Notes: generated from the sequence alone by a model not told the origin. A stretch of 60,958 bases of DNA from Candidatus Eisenbergiella stercoravium (GCA_019113175.1 DXHY01000032.1:1-60958), one strand, 5' to 3'. Shown: positions 51,691 through 60,683, counted from the stretch's first letter. Numbers and translations: made by a program.

Positions 51691-54150
51691 CTATTTCAAA
51701 TGCTCCGTCCCCGCCTGCGGAATGCGGAACACCGTCAGCGAAAGGGCCGGAAATACGTAAGAAAAGCTTTCCGATTCCAGTGAGATGCTGCTTTTTGCAG
51801 GACTCACTGCCGTTGGCTGATCAAAGCTGTTTTCCTGCTCCGGTTTTCCGGTCATGGTGAAGATCTGCGCGGTGACGGGAAATTTCCGGGCTGCCGGAGT
51901 CTTTTCCCCGCCAGAACCATTTCGGTCATCTTCTTCCTTCCAGCCTTCCAGCCGGATCTGTGCGGTTTCCTCCCCTTCCTGCAGATTGACCACCTTCAAA
52001 ATCACGGAACCATCCGCCTCGTCCAGAGATGCGGCATAATACAGCCGTTCCACCTCCACCGGATTTTCCGTGACAGCGAGGTATTCCTCCCCATCGATAA
52101 ATACGGTAATACGGCAGTCCTTTACACGGATCTTCAGATCATAAACCCGGCCTTTTTCCGTCTGAAACCACCCTTCCGTCAGATCACAGCCCCGGCCTTT
52201 TACCTGTCTGTGAATGAAAAGGTCCAGATTCTGCCAGCCTCCGAAGGTGGCTGCCAGGTAATTCTCATCATCCTTCCAGCCGAACAGGATCTGGAAGCCC
52301 TTCCAGCCATCCAGCTCGCACGCCTTCAGAGAGATCTCATAATTTTCCCAGTCTTCATATTCCTCATGCTCCGCGCCGTCTGCACAACGCTCCAGCCAGG
52401 CATGCTCTCCCTTCTCCGTCTGGAAGTCTCCGAAGGCAAGGACTTCCTCCGTGTCCAGATTGCGGACGGAAACCTCCTCAAAACGGGAGTCCGTCTCATA
52501 GCCCTCCAGCCGGATCTTTCCTTTGTATTCAGGCGCCAGGCTGCTGACCACGCCGATTCCTTCCGCTGAAACGGAAAGCCTGCGGCTGCCCTGATGGTTC
52601 ATGAACAGCTTCTGCACATAATAGTTGGGCGTGCCGAAGGCCCTGTGGTTATCAAACCAGACCATATCCGGCTTCCAGTTCACATAAGATGCGTTTGCCA
52701 GCATGGGCGCATAGCAGGCCAGTCCCACGGAAGCGGCGTTGCGCTCCAGGGCAGTCATGTAAGAGGCCTCCACCAGCGCATTATACCAGGTGTTTCCCCA
52801 GGAAGCATACTCTCCCAGGAATACCTTCGGCCCATCCTTGGGGAAGGAATCGTAGCGGTGATGGTTCGCCAGAAACCATTCCGGCGCCATGTAATAATGC
52901 TCGTCGATGAGATCGCTTCCATTTTTCCGCGCGCTTCTCCAGCCCCGTTCATATTCCGTTCCGGCGGCGAATGGGCTCGCGGTGTTGATCAGCTTAATTT
53001 CCGGATACTTTTCCCGAACCGCGCGGTGGATCAGCTCATAACGTTCGAAGAAAGCGTCTCCGACCTCTTCGTTTCCGATCCCTAAGTATTCCAGCCCAAA
53101 TGGCGCGGGATGCCCCAGCGAAGCCCGGAAGCTTCCCCATTCGGTGTCCGTCCCTCCGTTTGCGAACTCGATCAGATCCAGCGCATCCTGAATCCATGGC
53201 CCCATCTCATCCAGAGGAACCATTCTCTGATGATGGGGATCATATCCGCCGGGAAGTACGGGAAGGGGCTTTGCGCCGATATCCTCGCAGAACTGAAAAT
53301 ATTCGTAATAGCCCAGTCCCAGCGTCTGGTTATAGCCCCAGTTGCTCCGTCTGGCCGGGCGGTTTTCCGGCTCTCCCAGCGTATTTTTCCAGCGGTACAT
53401 GGAATCCCGGTCCGACGGATTCAGGGAACCGTCATGCACCAGACAGCCGCCGGGAAACCGCATGAATTTCGGCTTCATGTCGCAAAGCAGCTGCGCGATA
53501 TCCCTGCGCAGTCCGTTTTTCCGTCCCAGGAAGGTTTTCTCCGGGAAAAGGGAAACATAATCCAGTGCCAGCCGTCCGGCTTCCGAAAGGGTCAGAAGCA
53601 GCCGCCCGGCTGTGGTGGTCTGCTCCGCGGTCAGACGCAGCTCATATTTTTCCCATTCCGGACTCCGCACCGGAATCGAGGCCAGGGCACAGCAGTCCTT
53701 TTCTTCCACGCTCACCGAAAGCACGCACTCCTGTTCTTCCAGCGCCCTGGCATAGCAGGTGAAAAGATAGGTTTCTCCCTTTTCCAGATAAAAGCCTTCT
53801 CCAAATCCCAGATTTGCAATCCCGGCACGGCCATTCCCCTTCGTTTCCATCACCAGGTAATGCGGGCTGTTTGCATGGTACGGCTGCGCCGTTTCGATCT
53901 CAAGCTGAACCTGCGCCCCTTCCTCCACCTTTTCCCAGGCGTAGAGGGGATGATACTTCGGATTGTCAATTTTTTCAAATTCAAAGGACCGGTTCTGCAC
54001 CATTTCCGCATACAGACCGCCGTCTGCGGCATGATTGATGTCTTCAAAGAAGATACCGAACAGGTCTCCCAGCGGCTCCTGCGGATGGGCAGTATCGATG
54101 GCGAGGATACTGCTTCCGGCTTTCTCTGCAATGTTGTCTGGATGATTCAT
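51691..54150 (-). CDS. GH51-type alpha-L-arabinofuranosidase
   Basis: This 819-residue enzyme has the GH51 layout: an N-terminal LFGIFFEDINHAADGGLYAEMV block, a carbohydrate-binding-like insert (about residues 80-210), FMRFPGGCL, the acid/base Glu in GIGNEEVG and the nucleophile Glu in VFLGEYASWG, then a C-terminal beta-sandwich with an extra LamG-like insertion (about 590-710). It releases arabinofuranose from plant polysaccharide fragments. No signal peptide, so cytoplasmic. The upstream A3 repeat element lies at its promoter position. Confidence 0.9.
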   Translation of the reverse strand: MNHPDNIAEKAGSSILAIDTAHPQEPLGDLFGIFFEDINHAADGGLYAEMVQNRSFEFEKIDNPKYHPLYAWEKVEEGAQVQLEIETAQPYHANSPHYLVMETKGNGRAGIANLGFGEGFYLEKGETYLFTCYARALEEQECVLSVSVEEKDCCALASIPVRSPEWEKYELRLTAEQTTTAGRLLLTLSEAGRLALDYVSLFPEKTFLGRKNGLRRDIAQLLCDMKPKFMRFPGGCLVHDGSLNPSDRDSMYRWKNTLGEPENRPARRSNWGYNQTLGLGYYEYFQFCEDIGAKPLPVLPGGYDPHHQRMVPLDEMGPWIQDALDLIEFANGGTDTEWGSFRASLGHPAPFGLEYLGIGNEEVGDAFFERYELIHRAVREKYPEIKLINTASPFAAGTEYERGWRSARKNGSDLIDEHYYMAPEWFLANHHRYDSFPKDGPKVFLGEYASWGNTWYNALVEASYMTALERNAASVGLACYAPMLANASYVNWKPDMVWFDNHRAFGTPNYYVQKLFMNHQGSRRLSVSAEGIGVVSSLAPEYKGKIRLEGYETDSRFEEVSVRNLDTEEVLAFGDFQTEKGEHAWLERCADGAEHEEYEDWENYEISLKACELDGWKGFQILFGWKDDENYLAATFGGWQNLDLFIHRQVKGRGCDLTEGWFQTEKGRVYDLKIRVKDCRITVFIDGEEYLAVTENPVEVERLYYAASLDEADGSVILKVVNLQEGEETAQIRLEGWKEEDDRNGSGGEKTPAARKFPVTAQIFTMTGKPEQENSFDQPTAVSPAKSSISLESESFSYVFPALSLTVFRIPQAGTEHLK

Positions 54151-54302
54151 GAAATATGTCTCCTTCTTTTTTTAATGCTGTGCAAAATCATCATATTTAT
54201 TGTTCTTCGCCTTCATAGCTTCCCTTTATCTTAAACTTCAAATTTAAAGAATTGATTCTGTGCCCTTTCTATAACCTGTTAAGGCATTATACCGCGTGCG
54301 CA

Positions 54303-54334
54303 CATGAGAAAGCGCCGCCGCAGGCGGTATTTTC
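54303..54334 (-). repeat. Single CCGCC/GGCGG hairpin of the module family, downstream of A3
   Basis: On the minus strand GAGAAAATACCGCCTGCGGC continues into a GGCGG...TTTCTC arm, forming a stem GAGAAA/TTTCTC around CCGCC/GGCGG. The same hairpin follows A2 at 26833, so A and B elements occur together twice. Another TATAAT-containing inverted half (ATTATACC at 54286-54293) lies just beyond. Confidence 0.7.
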
Positions 54335-54354
54335 TCATCAAGCCGCGGGTTATC

Positions 54355-54452
54355 GGTATAATCCCTGCGAAGCGGGGCGGCACGGTAGAACGAGTGCAGC
54401 ACGGTAGAACGAGTGCAGCACGGTAGAACGAGTGCAGCACAATCATTATACC
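54355..54452 (-). repeat. GGTATAAT element, copy A3, with internal 19-bp triplication
   Basis: Read on the minus strand, GGTATAAT (54445-54452) and ATTATACC (54355-54362) bound the element. It contains three exact 19-bp units starting GTGCTGCACTCG (variant TTCTACC ending; A2 has CTCTATC) and the CCCCGC/GCAGGG hairpin with one mismatch. TG precedes TATAAT as in A1 and A2. It points toward the GH51 gene. Confidence 0.8.
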
Positions 54453-54576
54453 ACAAACGCACGTTCGTTTCCACCTCTTCGGATTATTTTCACGGAAGTA
54501 TCCGACATTTTCCACTGGACAGGCAAGGCTTGCGAAAATCCTTGAATTCTCCCCTCTAATATGATATATCGACAAT

Positions 54577-54677
54577 AGAAAGAAAAAGGGAAAGCCAGAG
54601 ACATATGGCCTACCCAAGCTATAGCTTATGTTTTACAAGCCGTCAACTATTTGGGGTAGTTGGCGGCTATTTCTTTC
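54577..54677 (+). ncRNA. Antisense RNA of a decayed second type I toxin-antitoxin copy
   Basis: A promoter (TTGAAT, 17 bases, TATATC at 54542-54570) precedes GGGAAAGCCAGAGACATATG, nearly identical to the antitoxin RNA at 39.8 kb. It ends in the hairpin AGCCG-TCAACTA/TAGTTG-CGGCT followed by ATTTCTTTCC. The RNA gene therefore looks intact although its toxin partner is broken. Confidence 0.6.
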
Positions 54678-54780
54678 CTTTTCATATCTCAATAATGATG
54701 GCTGCAAAAGTCACAATGCCGTTTGTATGAAGGGCAGGCCGCCTATACTATGTACTCTGGTTTTCCGTAAAAAGAGTATA
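54669..54780 (-). pseudogene. Decayed holin-like toxin gene (second copy)
   Basis: The 5' leader is recognisable (ACCAGAGTACATA, then AGGCGGCCTGCCCTTC, matching 39577-39612), as is a -10 TATACT. But the ribosome binding site and N-terminal half are deleted. The remaining frame reads IVTFAAIIIEI, stop, KGKK, stop, equivalent to IVALVSLLYQIFKGRK of the intact copy with TTC changed to TGA. Confidence 0.65.
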
Positions 54781-54883
54781 TCACATTTTATTCGTTTTGT
54801 CGGACTTTTTTATTTTGAATTTCAAATTCAAAAAACATTTATGGCACATGCTTTTCCCAGCGCTGCAGCTGCAGCCTGCAGCC

Positions 54884-55609
54884 TCATCCCACAGCCGCGT
54901 CCAGCTCATAATACTGTGCCTGCGCCCGCCACATGGAAGCGTAAAGGCCGTCTTTCTCCTTCACCAGTTCCTCATGGCTCCCGCGCTGCACCAGGTGCCC
55001 CTGATGAAAGACCAGGATCTCGTCGCAGAAGCGGCAGGAGGAAAGGCGGTGGGAAATGAAGATGGCCGTCCGGCCTCCCACCAGGTTCCGGAAGCCACTG
55101 TAGACCTCATGTTCGGAAACCGGGTCAAGGGCGGCGGTTGGCTCGTCCAGCACCACAATGGGCGCATCCTTGTACAGGGCGCGGGCCAGAGCGATTTTCT
55201 GGGCCTCGCCGCCGGAGATTTCCACGCCGTCCTGATCCATGTTCCGGTAGAGGAAGGTGGAAAGGCCGTCCTTCATCCGCTGCAGGCGCTTTCCAAAGCC
55301 CGCCTTTTCCAGACAGTCACGCACGCGGGCGGCGTCATAGTCCTTTCCTCCCGCCACGTTTTCTCCCAGAGGCAGAGCCAGGAGCTGGAAGTCCTGAAAC
55401 ACCACGGAAAAACCGTCCACCTCAGGCATGCGGATATCCAGAAACAGAACATCAAAGGGCGTCTCTTCGTGCGCCTCAAGCAAAGCCGTTCCACCCGTAT
55501 AGGTTTTTATTTCCGTTTCCGAAAAGTAATGTCCGCACAGCTCCTTCAGCATCGCGGCGAGCTTTTCCAGCACCGGTATATTATCGTCACAGACTGCAAC
55601 TGTTATCAT
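54884..55609 (-). CDS. Chimeric ORF: LytTR-type receiver N-terminus fused to ABC exporter ATPase C-terminus
   Basis: Residues 1-67 are the first part of an AgrA/LytTR-type response regulator receiver (VAVCDDN acidic pair, phospho-Asp58 in LFLDIRMPEVDGF). From residue 68 the frame becomes the second half of an ABC exporter ATPase: Q-loop SVVFQDF, signature ISGGEAQKIALARAL, Walker B IVVLDEPTAALDP and switch His in ISHRL. The Walker A, all membrane helices, the rest of the receiver and the DNA-binding domain are missing. The frame is uninterrupted and starts after GGGAGAG at 55609. It probably arose by an in-frame deletion between two neighbouring genes. A function is doubtful; ATP hydrolysis is impossible without a P-loop. 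Confidence 0.75.
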   Translation of the reverse strand: MITVAVCDDNIPVLEKLAAMLKELCGHYFSETEIKTYTGGTALLEAHEETPFDVLFLDIRMPEVDGFSVVFQDFQLLALPLGENVAGGKDYDAARVRDCLEKAGFGKRLQRMKDGLSTFLYRNMDQDGVEISGGEAQKIALARALYKDAPIVVLDEPTAALDPVSEHEVYSGFRNLVGGRTAIFISHRLSSCRFCDEILVFHQGHLVQRGSHEELVKEKDGLYASMWRAQAQYYELDAAVG

Positions 55610-55773
55610 CCGCTCTCCCGCCCGTCCTTTCCAGATCAGTATACGAAAAAGCGGCCCTGTCCGCAAGGCCGCCGGGACGAATGCTCCGGTTCAGGGACGA
55701 AAAGCAGATCGGTCTGCCAAAGCTCCCGTTCCCGAACGCATTCTCTGTATTCATTTTTCCCCTTATCAGGAAA

Positions 55774-56898
55774 TCAATCCGAACAGTTCTTCCCGGAGGA
55801 GTCTCTGATCACAAGTTCCGGCTGGATCATCTGCACCCTCGGCGGGATTCTCCTCCGCGCAGCCGCATCGCCGGAGAATTCGGCGGCGTCCGCCGGGCCT
55901 TTTTCCTCCGGGGCATCACCCGCCGGACCATGAGCAGCCGGGCCATGTATGGCCTGTACCGCAGTCTCAATGAGCAGTTCGCCCAGCGCATGGTAGTCAT
56001 ATCCCACGCTGGTCAGCTGGGGAGCGCAGGTTTCCGTGATAAAGGTATTATCAAAGCTGACAACGGAGATATCCTCCGGAATCCGGATATTTCTTTCCCT
56101 CAGGACATGGGCTGCGCCCACCGCGGTAAAATCATTGATGGCGATGACCGCCGTAGGCAGCTGCAGGCCCTTCTCCAGGAAATCCGTCATCATTCCTGCT
56201 CCATCCTCCACATCGTAGGTGCTGCCTTCCAGAATATACTCCTCCCGTACCGGTATTCCATATTCCTTCAGCTTTTCCCGATAAATTCTCCGTTTATCCA
56301 CGGTAGATCTGACGGCACTGTGGCCTCCGGCAAGAAGGATTCTTTCATGCCCGTTTTCATGCAGATATTCCATCACAAGCGCCATGGATTTTTCTTCATC
56401 TATGCCGATCCGGTAGCAGTCCGCGCCTTCCAGCCTGCCGGTTGTCAGAAAGGGAATCCTTTCCGCCATCCGGTTCACCGCATCCACATATTCCGGGTCA
56501 GGAACCAGCTCGTCCACCTTTCCGCCAATCTGGATAACAGCATCCACTCTCTGGCCGTAAAATTTATTCAGATAGTACGGCTCCACGCTGTTATCCCCAA
56601 GTGAATTGCATACCATCAGCAGATAACCTCTCCGATAGGCCGCCGCCTCGCATTCCACGGTCAGATTCGAATAGAACGGGTTGCGGATATCAGAAACCAG
56701 CAGGCCGATCATCTTCGTTTCCACGCGGCTTAACCCCTGTGCCATGGCGTTGGGACGGAAATCATATTTTTCAATCAGCGCCTGCACCCGCTGTCTTTTT
56801 TCCTCGCTGACCCGCGCGCTTCCCGTGAGCACACGGGATACGGTCGCCGGAGATACCCCCGCCTCCTTCGCTATGGTATAGATGCTGATGTTTTCCAT
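55774..56898 (-). CDS. LacI-family regulator of the galactoside operon
   Basis: This 374-residue protein has the LacI helix-turn-helix (IYTIAKEAGVSPATVSRVLTG), a hinge with MAQGLS and a sugar-binding effector domain (IGLLVSDIRNPFYSNL). A 30-residue Ala/Gly/Pro-rich insertion (about 325-355) interrupts the end of the effector domain. The start at 56898 follows GGAAGGGAG. It is downstream of GH35 in the same direction; a hairpin GGCCATGC/GCATGGCC (56925-56943) lies between them and may reduce its expression. Confidence 0.92.
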   Translation of the reverse strand: MENISIYTIAKEAGVSPATVSRVLTGSARVSEEKRQRVQALIEKYDFRPNAMAQGLSRVETKMIGLLVSDIRNPFYSNLTVECEAAAYRRGYLLMVCNSLGDNSVEPYYLNKFYGQRVDAVIQIGGKVDELVPDPEYVDAVNRMAERIPFLTTGRLEGADCYRIGIDEEKSMALVMEYLHENGHERILLAGGHSAVRSTVDKRRIYREKLKEYGIPVREEYILEGSTYDVEDGAGMMTDFLEKGLQLPTAVIAINDFTAVGAAHVLRERNIRIPEDISVVSFDNTFITETCAPQLTSVGYDYHALGELLIETAVQAIHGPAAHGPAGDAPEEKGPADAAEFSGDAAARRRIPPRVQMIQPELVIRDSSGKNCSD

Positions 56899-57003
56899 AC
56901 CCTTCTCCCTTCCAAAACAGCGCAGGCCATGCAAAGCATGGCCCGCAGCACCTTCTTTCCGGCCGCACGGCTTCAGGAGCTTCCGCGCCTGTCCGCAGCG
57001 GCT

Positions 57004-58755
57004 TTAACCGATATCCGGCTCATCCATGAGTGTAATTTCTCCGGGCGCCTTCCCATCCGTCTCAAACAGGATGATCTCATTTACTCCCTTTTTCAAAAGC
57101 GGTCCCGGTATGTACAGCCGCTTCTGCGGCCCGATTTCCCAGTATCTTCCCAGATTGAATCCGTTCAGGAACGCACAGCCCTTTCCCCAGCCTGCAAAAT
57201 CCAGCCAGGTGTCGCAGCATTCCTCCGCCTCAAATGTGAAACGGTAAAACGCCGGAAGGCCTTCCTCATATCCTTTTGTGAAATCCAGCTTCTCCAGATT
57301 ATCAAGCGGAAGCGGATACATCTCCCAGTTAAAATGCATATGGCCGTTTAACTGCACGCAGCCGTCGATTCCCTTTCTCTGGCTCTCCATCTTCGGGCCG
57401 AAGTTCACGCGGCCCATGTTTTCCATCAGGATATCCATCCGGGCCGGGCGGTCAAATTCCACCTTTACCTCCGCCTCGGAAAGAAGCTCTCTGTCATACA
57501 GTGTCACCACCGGCTTTCCTTCCACGAAAACGTTGGCCCTGTCGTTCGCTCCCCACAGACGGAGCTTTTCCAGGTTCTGCTCCCGCTCCAGGCTGGTCCG
57601 GTACAGGATATAGCCATAATTCTGATCCAGCTTCTCCATACAGATGGGGAAGGTGTTCTTCACCGGCTCCGACAGGTCGGGAAGGACCTCGAACAGTCCC
57701 ACCTTCTCCTGACACGTCAGTTTTCCATAGGCCTTACGCTTAATCTCCGTGGAGAACTTCATCTCCGGCAGGGGCGCATATTTTCCGACCACCTCCCGGT
57801 ATCTTCTGTATTTTTCAGTGATCTGTCCGTCCTCGGTAAGCACTCCGTCGTAATCGTAGCTGGTCACATCCGGAGTCAGCTCGTCATAGTAATTGGAGCC
57901 GTTCATAAATCCGAAGTTGGTTCCCCCCTCGAACATGTAGATGTTCACATGTCCCATATCCAGCATGTCGTCCAGATCCTGCACGCTTTCCTCCAGGTTT
58001 CCTCTCATATGGCCGCCGTTTCCCCAGTGGTCAAACCAGCCCACCCAGAACTCCGTGCACATCAGAGGGCCTCCGTCCGTATATTTCTTTAATACCTCAA
58101 AACGTTCCTTCGTCCGGGAACCGAAATTTCCCGTAGGAAGCACGCCGAGCAGACGTCCGCAGGAAAGGGATTCATCCATGGGTCCGTCCGAGGTCACAAG
58201 GGGCACCGTCACGCCGCGCTCGATCATATAGCCCTTCATGGTTTCCAGATAGGTTGTATCATCTCCGTAATAACCATACTCATTTTCCACCTGCATCAGA
58301 ATCACCGGACCGCCCTGATCAATCTGGAGGGGCGTTATAATAGGAAATAACACGTCATAATAATCCCGGATGTGCTTCAGAAAAGGCTCATAGCAGCCGC
58401 GCAGGCGCATCCCGTCCTCCTTCAGAAGCCAACCCGGCAGTCCGCCGAACTCCCATTCCGCGCAGATATAGGGAGAGGGACGAAGAATCACATACAGTCC
58501 CACCTCCTGGGCCAGCAGGACGAAGCTTCTGATATCCAGCATACCCTCAAAATGAAATTCTCCCTTCTTCGGCTCATGCATGTTCCAGGGAATATAGGTT
58601 TCCACCGTGTTGGCTCCCATGGCCTTCAGCTTTTCCAGCCGGTCCCTCCAGTACTGGGGTACCGTGCGGAAATAATGAATCGCGCCGGATATGATCTGGA
58701 ATGGTTTTCCATCCAGATAAAAGTTATCAGTAATTTCAAATCTGCCTGTTTTCAT
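57004..58755 (-). CDS. GH35 beta-galactosidase
   Basis: This 583-residue enzyme shows the GH35 signature GGPVILMQVENEYG (acid/base Glu) and the nucleophile Glu in GPLMCTEFWVGWFDHWG; ISGAIHYFRTVPQYW is the typical N-terminal block. The C-terminal jelly-roll domains end with FLNGFNLGRYWEIGPQ. No signal peptide, so it cleaves imported beta-galactosides, fitting its place between an LplA/LplC-type importer and a LacI regulator. Start at 58755; an upstream in-frame ATG at 58797 is less likely. Confidence 0.93.
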   Translation of the reverse strand: MKTGRFEITDNFYLDGKPFQIISGAIHYFRTVPQYWRDRLEKLKAMGANTVETYIPWNMHEPKKGEFHFEGMLDIRSFVLLAQEVGLYVILRPSPYICAEWEFGGLPGWLLKEDGMRLRGCYEPFLKHIRDYYDVLFPIITPLQIDQGGPVILMQVENEYGYYGDDTTYLETMKGYMIERGVTVPLVTSDGPMDESLSCGRLLGVLPTGNFGSRTKERFEVLKKYTDGGPLMCTEFWVGWFDHWGNGGHMRGNLEESVQDLDDMLDMGHVNIYMFEGGTNFGFMNGSNYYDELTPDVTSYDYDGVLTEDGQITEKYRRYREVVGKYAPLPEMKFSTEIKRKAYGKLTCQEKVGLFEVLPDLSEPVKNTFPICMEKLDQNYGYILYRTSLEREQNLEKLRLWGANDRANVFVEGKPVVTLYDRELLSEAEVKVEFDRPARMDILMENMGRVNFGPKMESQRKGIDGCVQLNGHMHFNWEMYPLPLDNLEKLDFTKGYEEGLPAFYRFTFEAEECCDTWLDFAGWGKGCAFLNGFNLGRYWEIGPQKRLYIPGPLLKKGVNEIILFETDGKAPGEITLMDEPDIG

Positions 58756-58834
58756 TTCCAGTTTGCCTGTCCTTTCTGCCGTCCGTCCTCTTTTCACAAT
58801 TCAGGAAAGCCCTTTTTATTCCATATGGATTTAA

Positions 58835-58920
58835 GAAAGCCCGGTTCTTTTCATGCGCCGGGCTTTCCTTATCTTCATCCATATATGCCGGCAGGCTGCA
58901 TACCATGTATACAGCCTGCA
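58835..58920 (-). promoter_or_regulatory. Two hairpins between the binding-protein and GH35 genes
   Basis: GCAGGCTG/CAGCCTGC (58892-58920) and GAAAGCCCGG/CCGGGCTTTC (58835-58867) stand in the 224-bp gap. Neither has a good T-run on the minus strand, so they look like RNA-stabilising or attenuating hairpins that keep the binding-protein mRNA at a higher level than the enzyme mRNA, as in many sugar ABC operons. Confidence 0.55.
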
Positions 58921-58979
58921 GACAGATTTTTGCAGGGACGCGGCCATGTTTCCACTGCCGCGCCCGTAAAAGTTCCGTA

Positions 58980-60683
58980 TTACTGTGCGCCGTACAGCTC
59001 AGTGATCTGTCTCTGAATCTCTGCCGTAACCTCTTCGATACCGGCCTGCTTCAACGCCGCCTGCATTTCAGCTACGATCTCTTCCGCCGTTCCGTTGTAC
59101 TTGCCGTAAGCGATCTGCTTCATGTAGTTTCCGTAGGTCTCGTTTACATTGTTGATCTGCCCCTGAATTGCGTCAATCTCAGGTACGAACTGTCCGTAAG
59201 GATATTCGATGGCGTGGCTCTCCAGCTCCGCGTACATGGCGTCGATCTTGTCCCAGTCGCGGTCCGCAGCACGAATCTCCAGATCGTCGTTACGTCCCCA
59301 CCAGAAGTTGGTGGTATTCGTAACATCCTGCGTATCCGCGTTGTAGCCTTCGGGGGTGATGCGCAGTCCTTCCTCGTTCACATCCCAGGATACGCCCTGC
59401 TCGCCGTAGCAAAGCAGATGGTAGCAGTCAGGATCGTTTCTCAGAAGATCGTAAACCATAAGCGCTCTTTCCGGATTGGCGCTTCCTGCGGAAACAGCCA
59501 TCGCGCCGTGAGTGATGTTCAGAGCCGTCACGTTTCCGGTTTCCTCACCGAACCAGAAGAATCCGCTCTCCGCATCCGGATCATCCTGATAGATCGTGTT
59601 GTTTGCGGTATGGCTTACCAGATCCGTCCAGGTCTGGGTATGATGCTGTTCTGCCGCCACTCTTCCGATTCTGTAGTCGTCACGGTTCGTGGTCGCCTTG
59701 TTGTTCAGAACGTCCGTCGGCCATACGCCGATGGTATCCCATTCCTTCATCAGCTTTGCAAATTCAACCATCATCTCCGTATCGGTATAAGCGGGCGTTA
59801 CTACCGTGTAAAGATCATCTCTTGTGCCGCCCCAGAGAGCGCCGGTGCTCAGTCCGTCGATGGCAACGAAATCGCTGTGAGAGGATACCCAGCCGCCTGC
59901 CATCGTCATCTGAGCAGTACCGTCAGAATCCCAGGGGATGATATCCGGATAAGCTTCCTTCACATAACGGAAGTATTCAGTCATATCTTCCCAGCTGTGT
60001 ACGCCGTCCTCAAGACCGGCTTCCTTCGCCCAGTCAAGACGGTAAATGAAGCCGTGGTTGGTCCACTGTGCGTAGTTATCCTCGGGCATCAGATAGATAT
60101 TGCCGTTGTATTTGCACAGATCCCAGTGCTCAGGGGATACGCTCTGCCAGGTCGCAGGCGCGTAGGTCTGCAGCATTTCCTCGGAAAGCTCCAGGAAAGC
60201 GCCGTTCTTGGAATTCGGCCACGCATCCAGCCAGTCGGAAGCGGTTCCCACCAGATCAACGGAACCGTCCATACGTGCCAGGGTACGGTTGTAGTTGGCA
60301 AGCTGGTCCGTCCATCCGATATAATAGATTTCCAGCTCCGCGTTTACCTTCTCCGTCAGGATCGCGTTCAGCTTCTCCAGCATGGAGTCAACGGTAGCCG
60401 CTTTATCGCCGGAGGGCGCGTCTCCCGTGGTCATATAGGTGATCACCACATGCTCTGAGGTGTCAACATCGGCCCAGCCGGCCCACGGATCGTCCGGATC
60501 CACGGCCGCCTCTTCCGTTCCTTCCGCAGCTTCCGTGGAAGCGGCAGCCTCCTCCGTATCGGCTGCGCTCTCTTCCGCAGGCGCCGCGCTGCTCTCCGAA
60601 GTCGTCGCTTCTGAAGAACCGCATGCTGCCAGGCCGGCAGTCATCACTGCTGCCATTAAGATTGCGAGTAGTCTCCTTTTCAT
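58980..60683 (-). CDS. Extracellular solute-binding lipoprotein (LplA-type) for an oligosaccharide
   Basis: This 567-residue lipoprotein has a signal peptide with lipobox LAAC at about residue 21 and a Ser/Ala/Glu-rich linker of about 45 residues. The large binding domain of the LplA/family 1 type starts at VVITYMTTGDAPSGD. Aromatic-rich loops (NTTNFWWGRND) fit sugar binding. It lies between the LplC-type permease and GH35, so a beta-galactoside or galactose-containing oligosaccharide is the likely ligand. Confidence 0.9.
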   Translation of the reverse strand: MKRRLLAILMAAVMTAGLAACGSSEATTSESSAAPAEESAADTEEAAASTEAAEGTEEAAVDPDDPWAGWADVDTSEHVVITYMTTGDAPSGDKAATVDSMLEKLNAILTEKVNAELEIYYIGWTDQLANYNRTLARMDGSVDLVGTASDWLDAWPNSKNGAFLELSEEMLQTYAPATWQSVSPEHWDLCKYNGNIYLMPEDNYAQWTNHGFIYRLDWAKEAGLEDGVHSWEDMTEYFRYVKEAYPDIIPWDSDGTAQMTMAGGWVSSHSDFVAIDGLSTGALWGGTRDDLYTVVTPAYTDTEMMVEFAKLMKEWDTIGVWPTDVLNNKATTNRDDYRIGRVAAEQHHTQTWTDLVSHTANNTIYQDDPDAESGFFWFGEETGNVTALNITHGAMAVSAGSANPERALMVYDLLRNDPDCYHLLCYGEQGVSWDVNEEGLRITPEGYNADTQDVTNTTNFWWGRNDDLEIRAADRDWDKIDAMYAELESHAIEYPYGQFVPEIDAIQGQINNVNETYGNYMKQIAYGKYNGTAEEIVAEMQAALKQAGIEEVTAEIQRQITELYGAQ

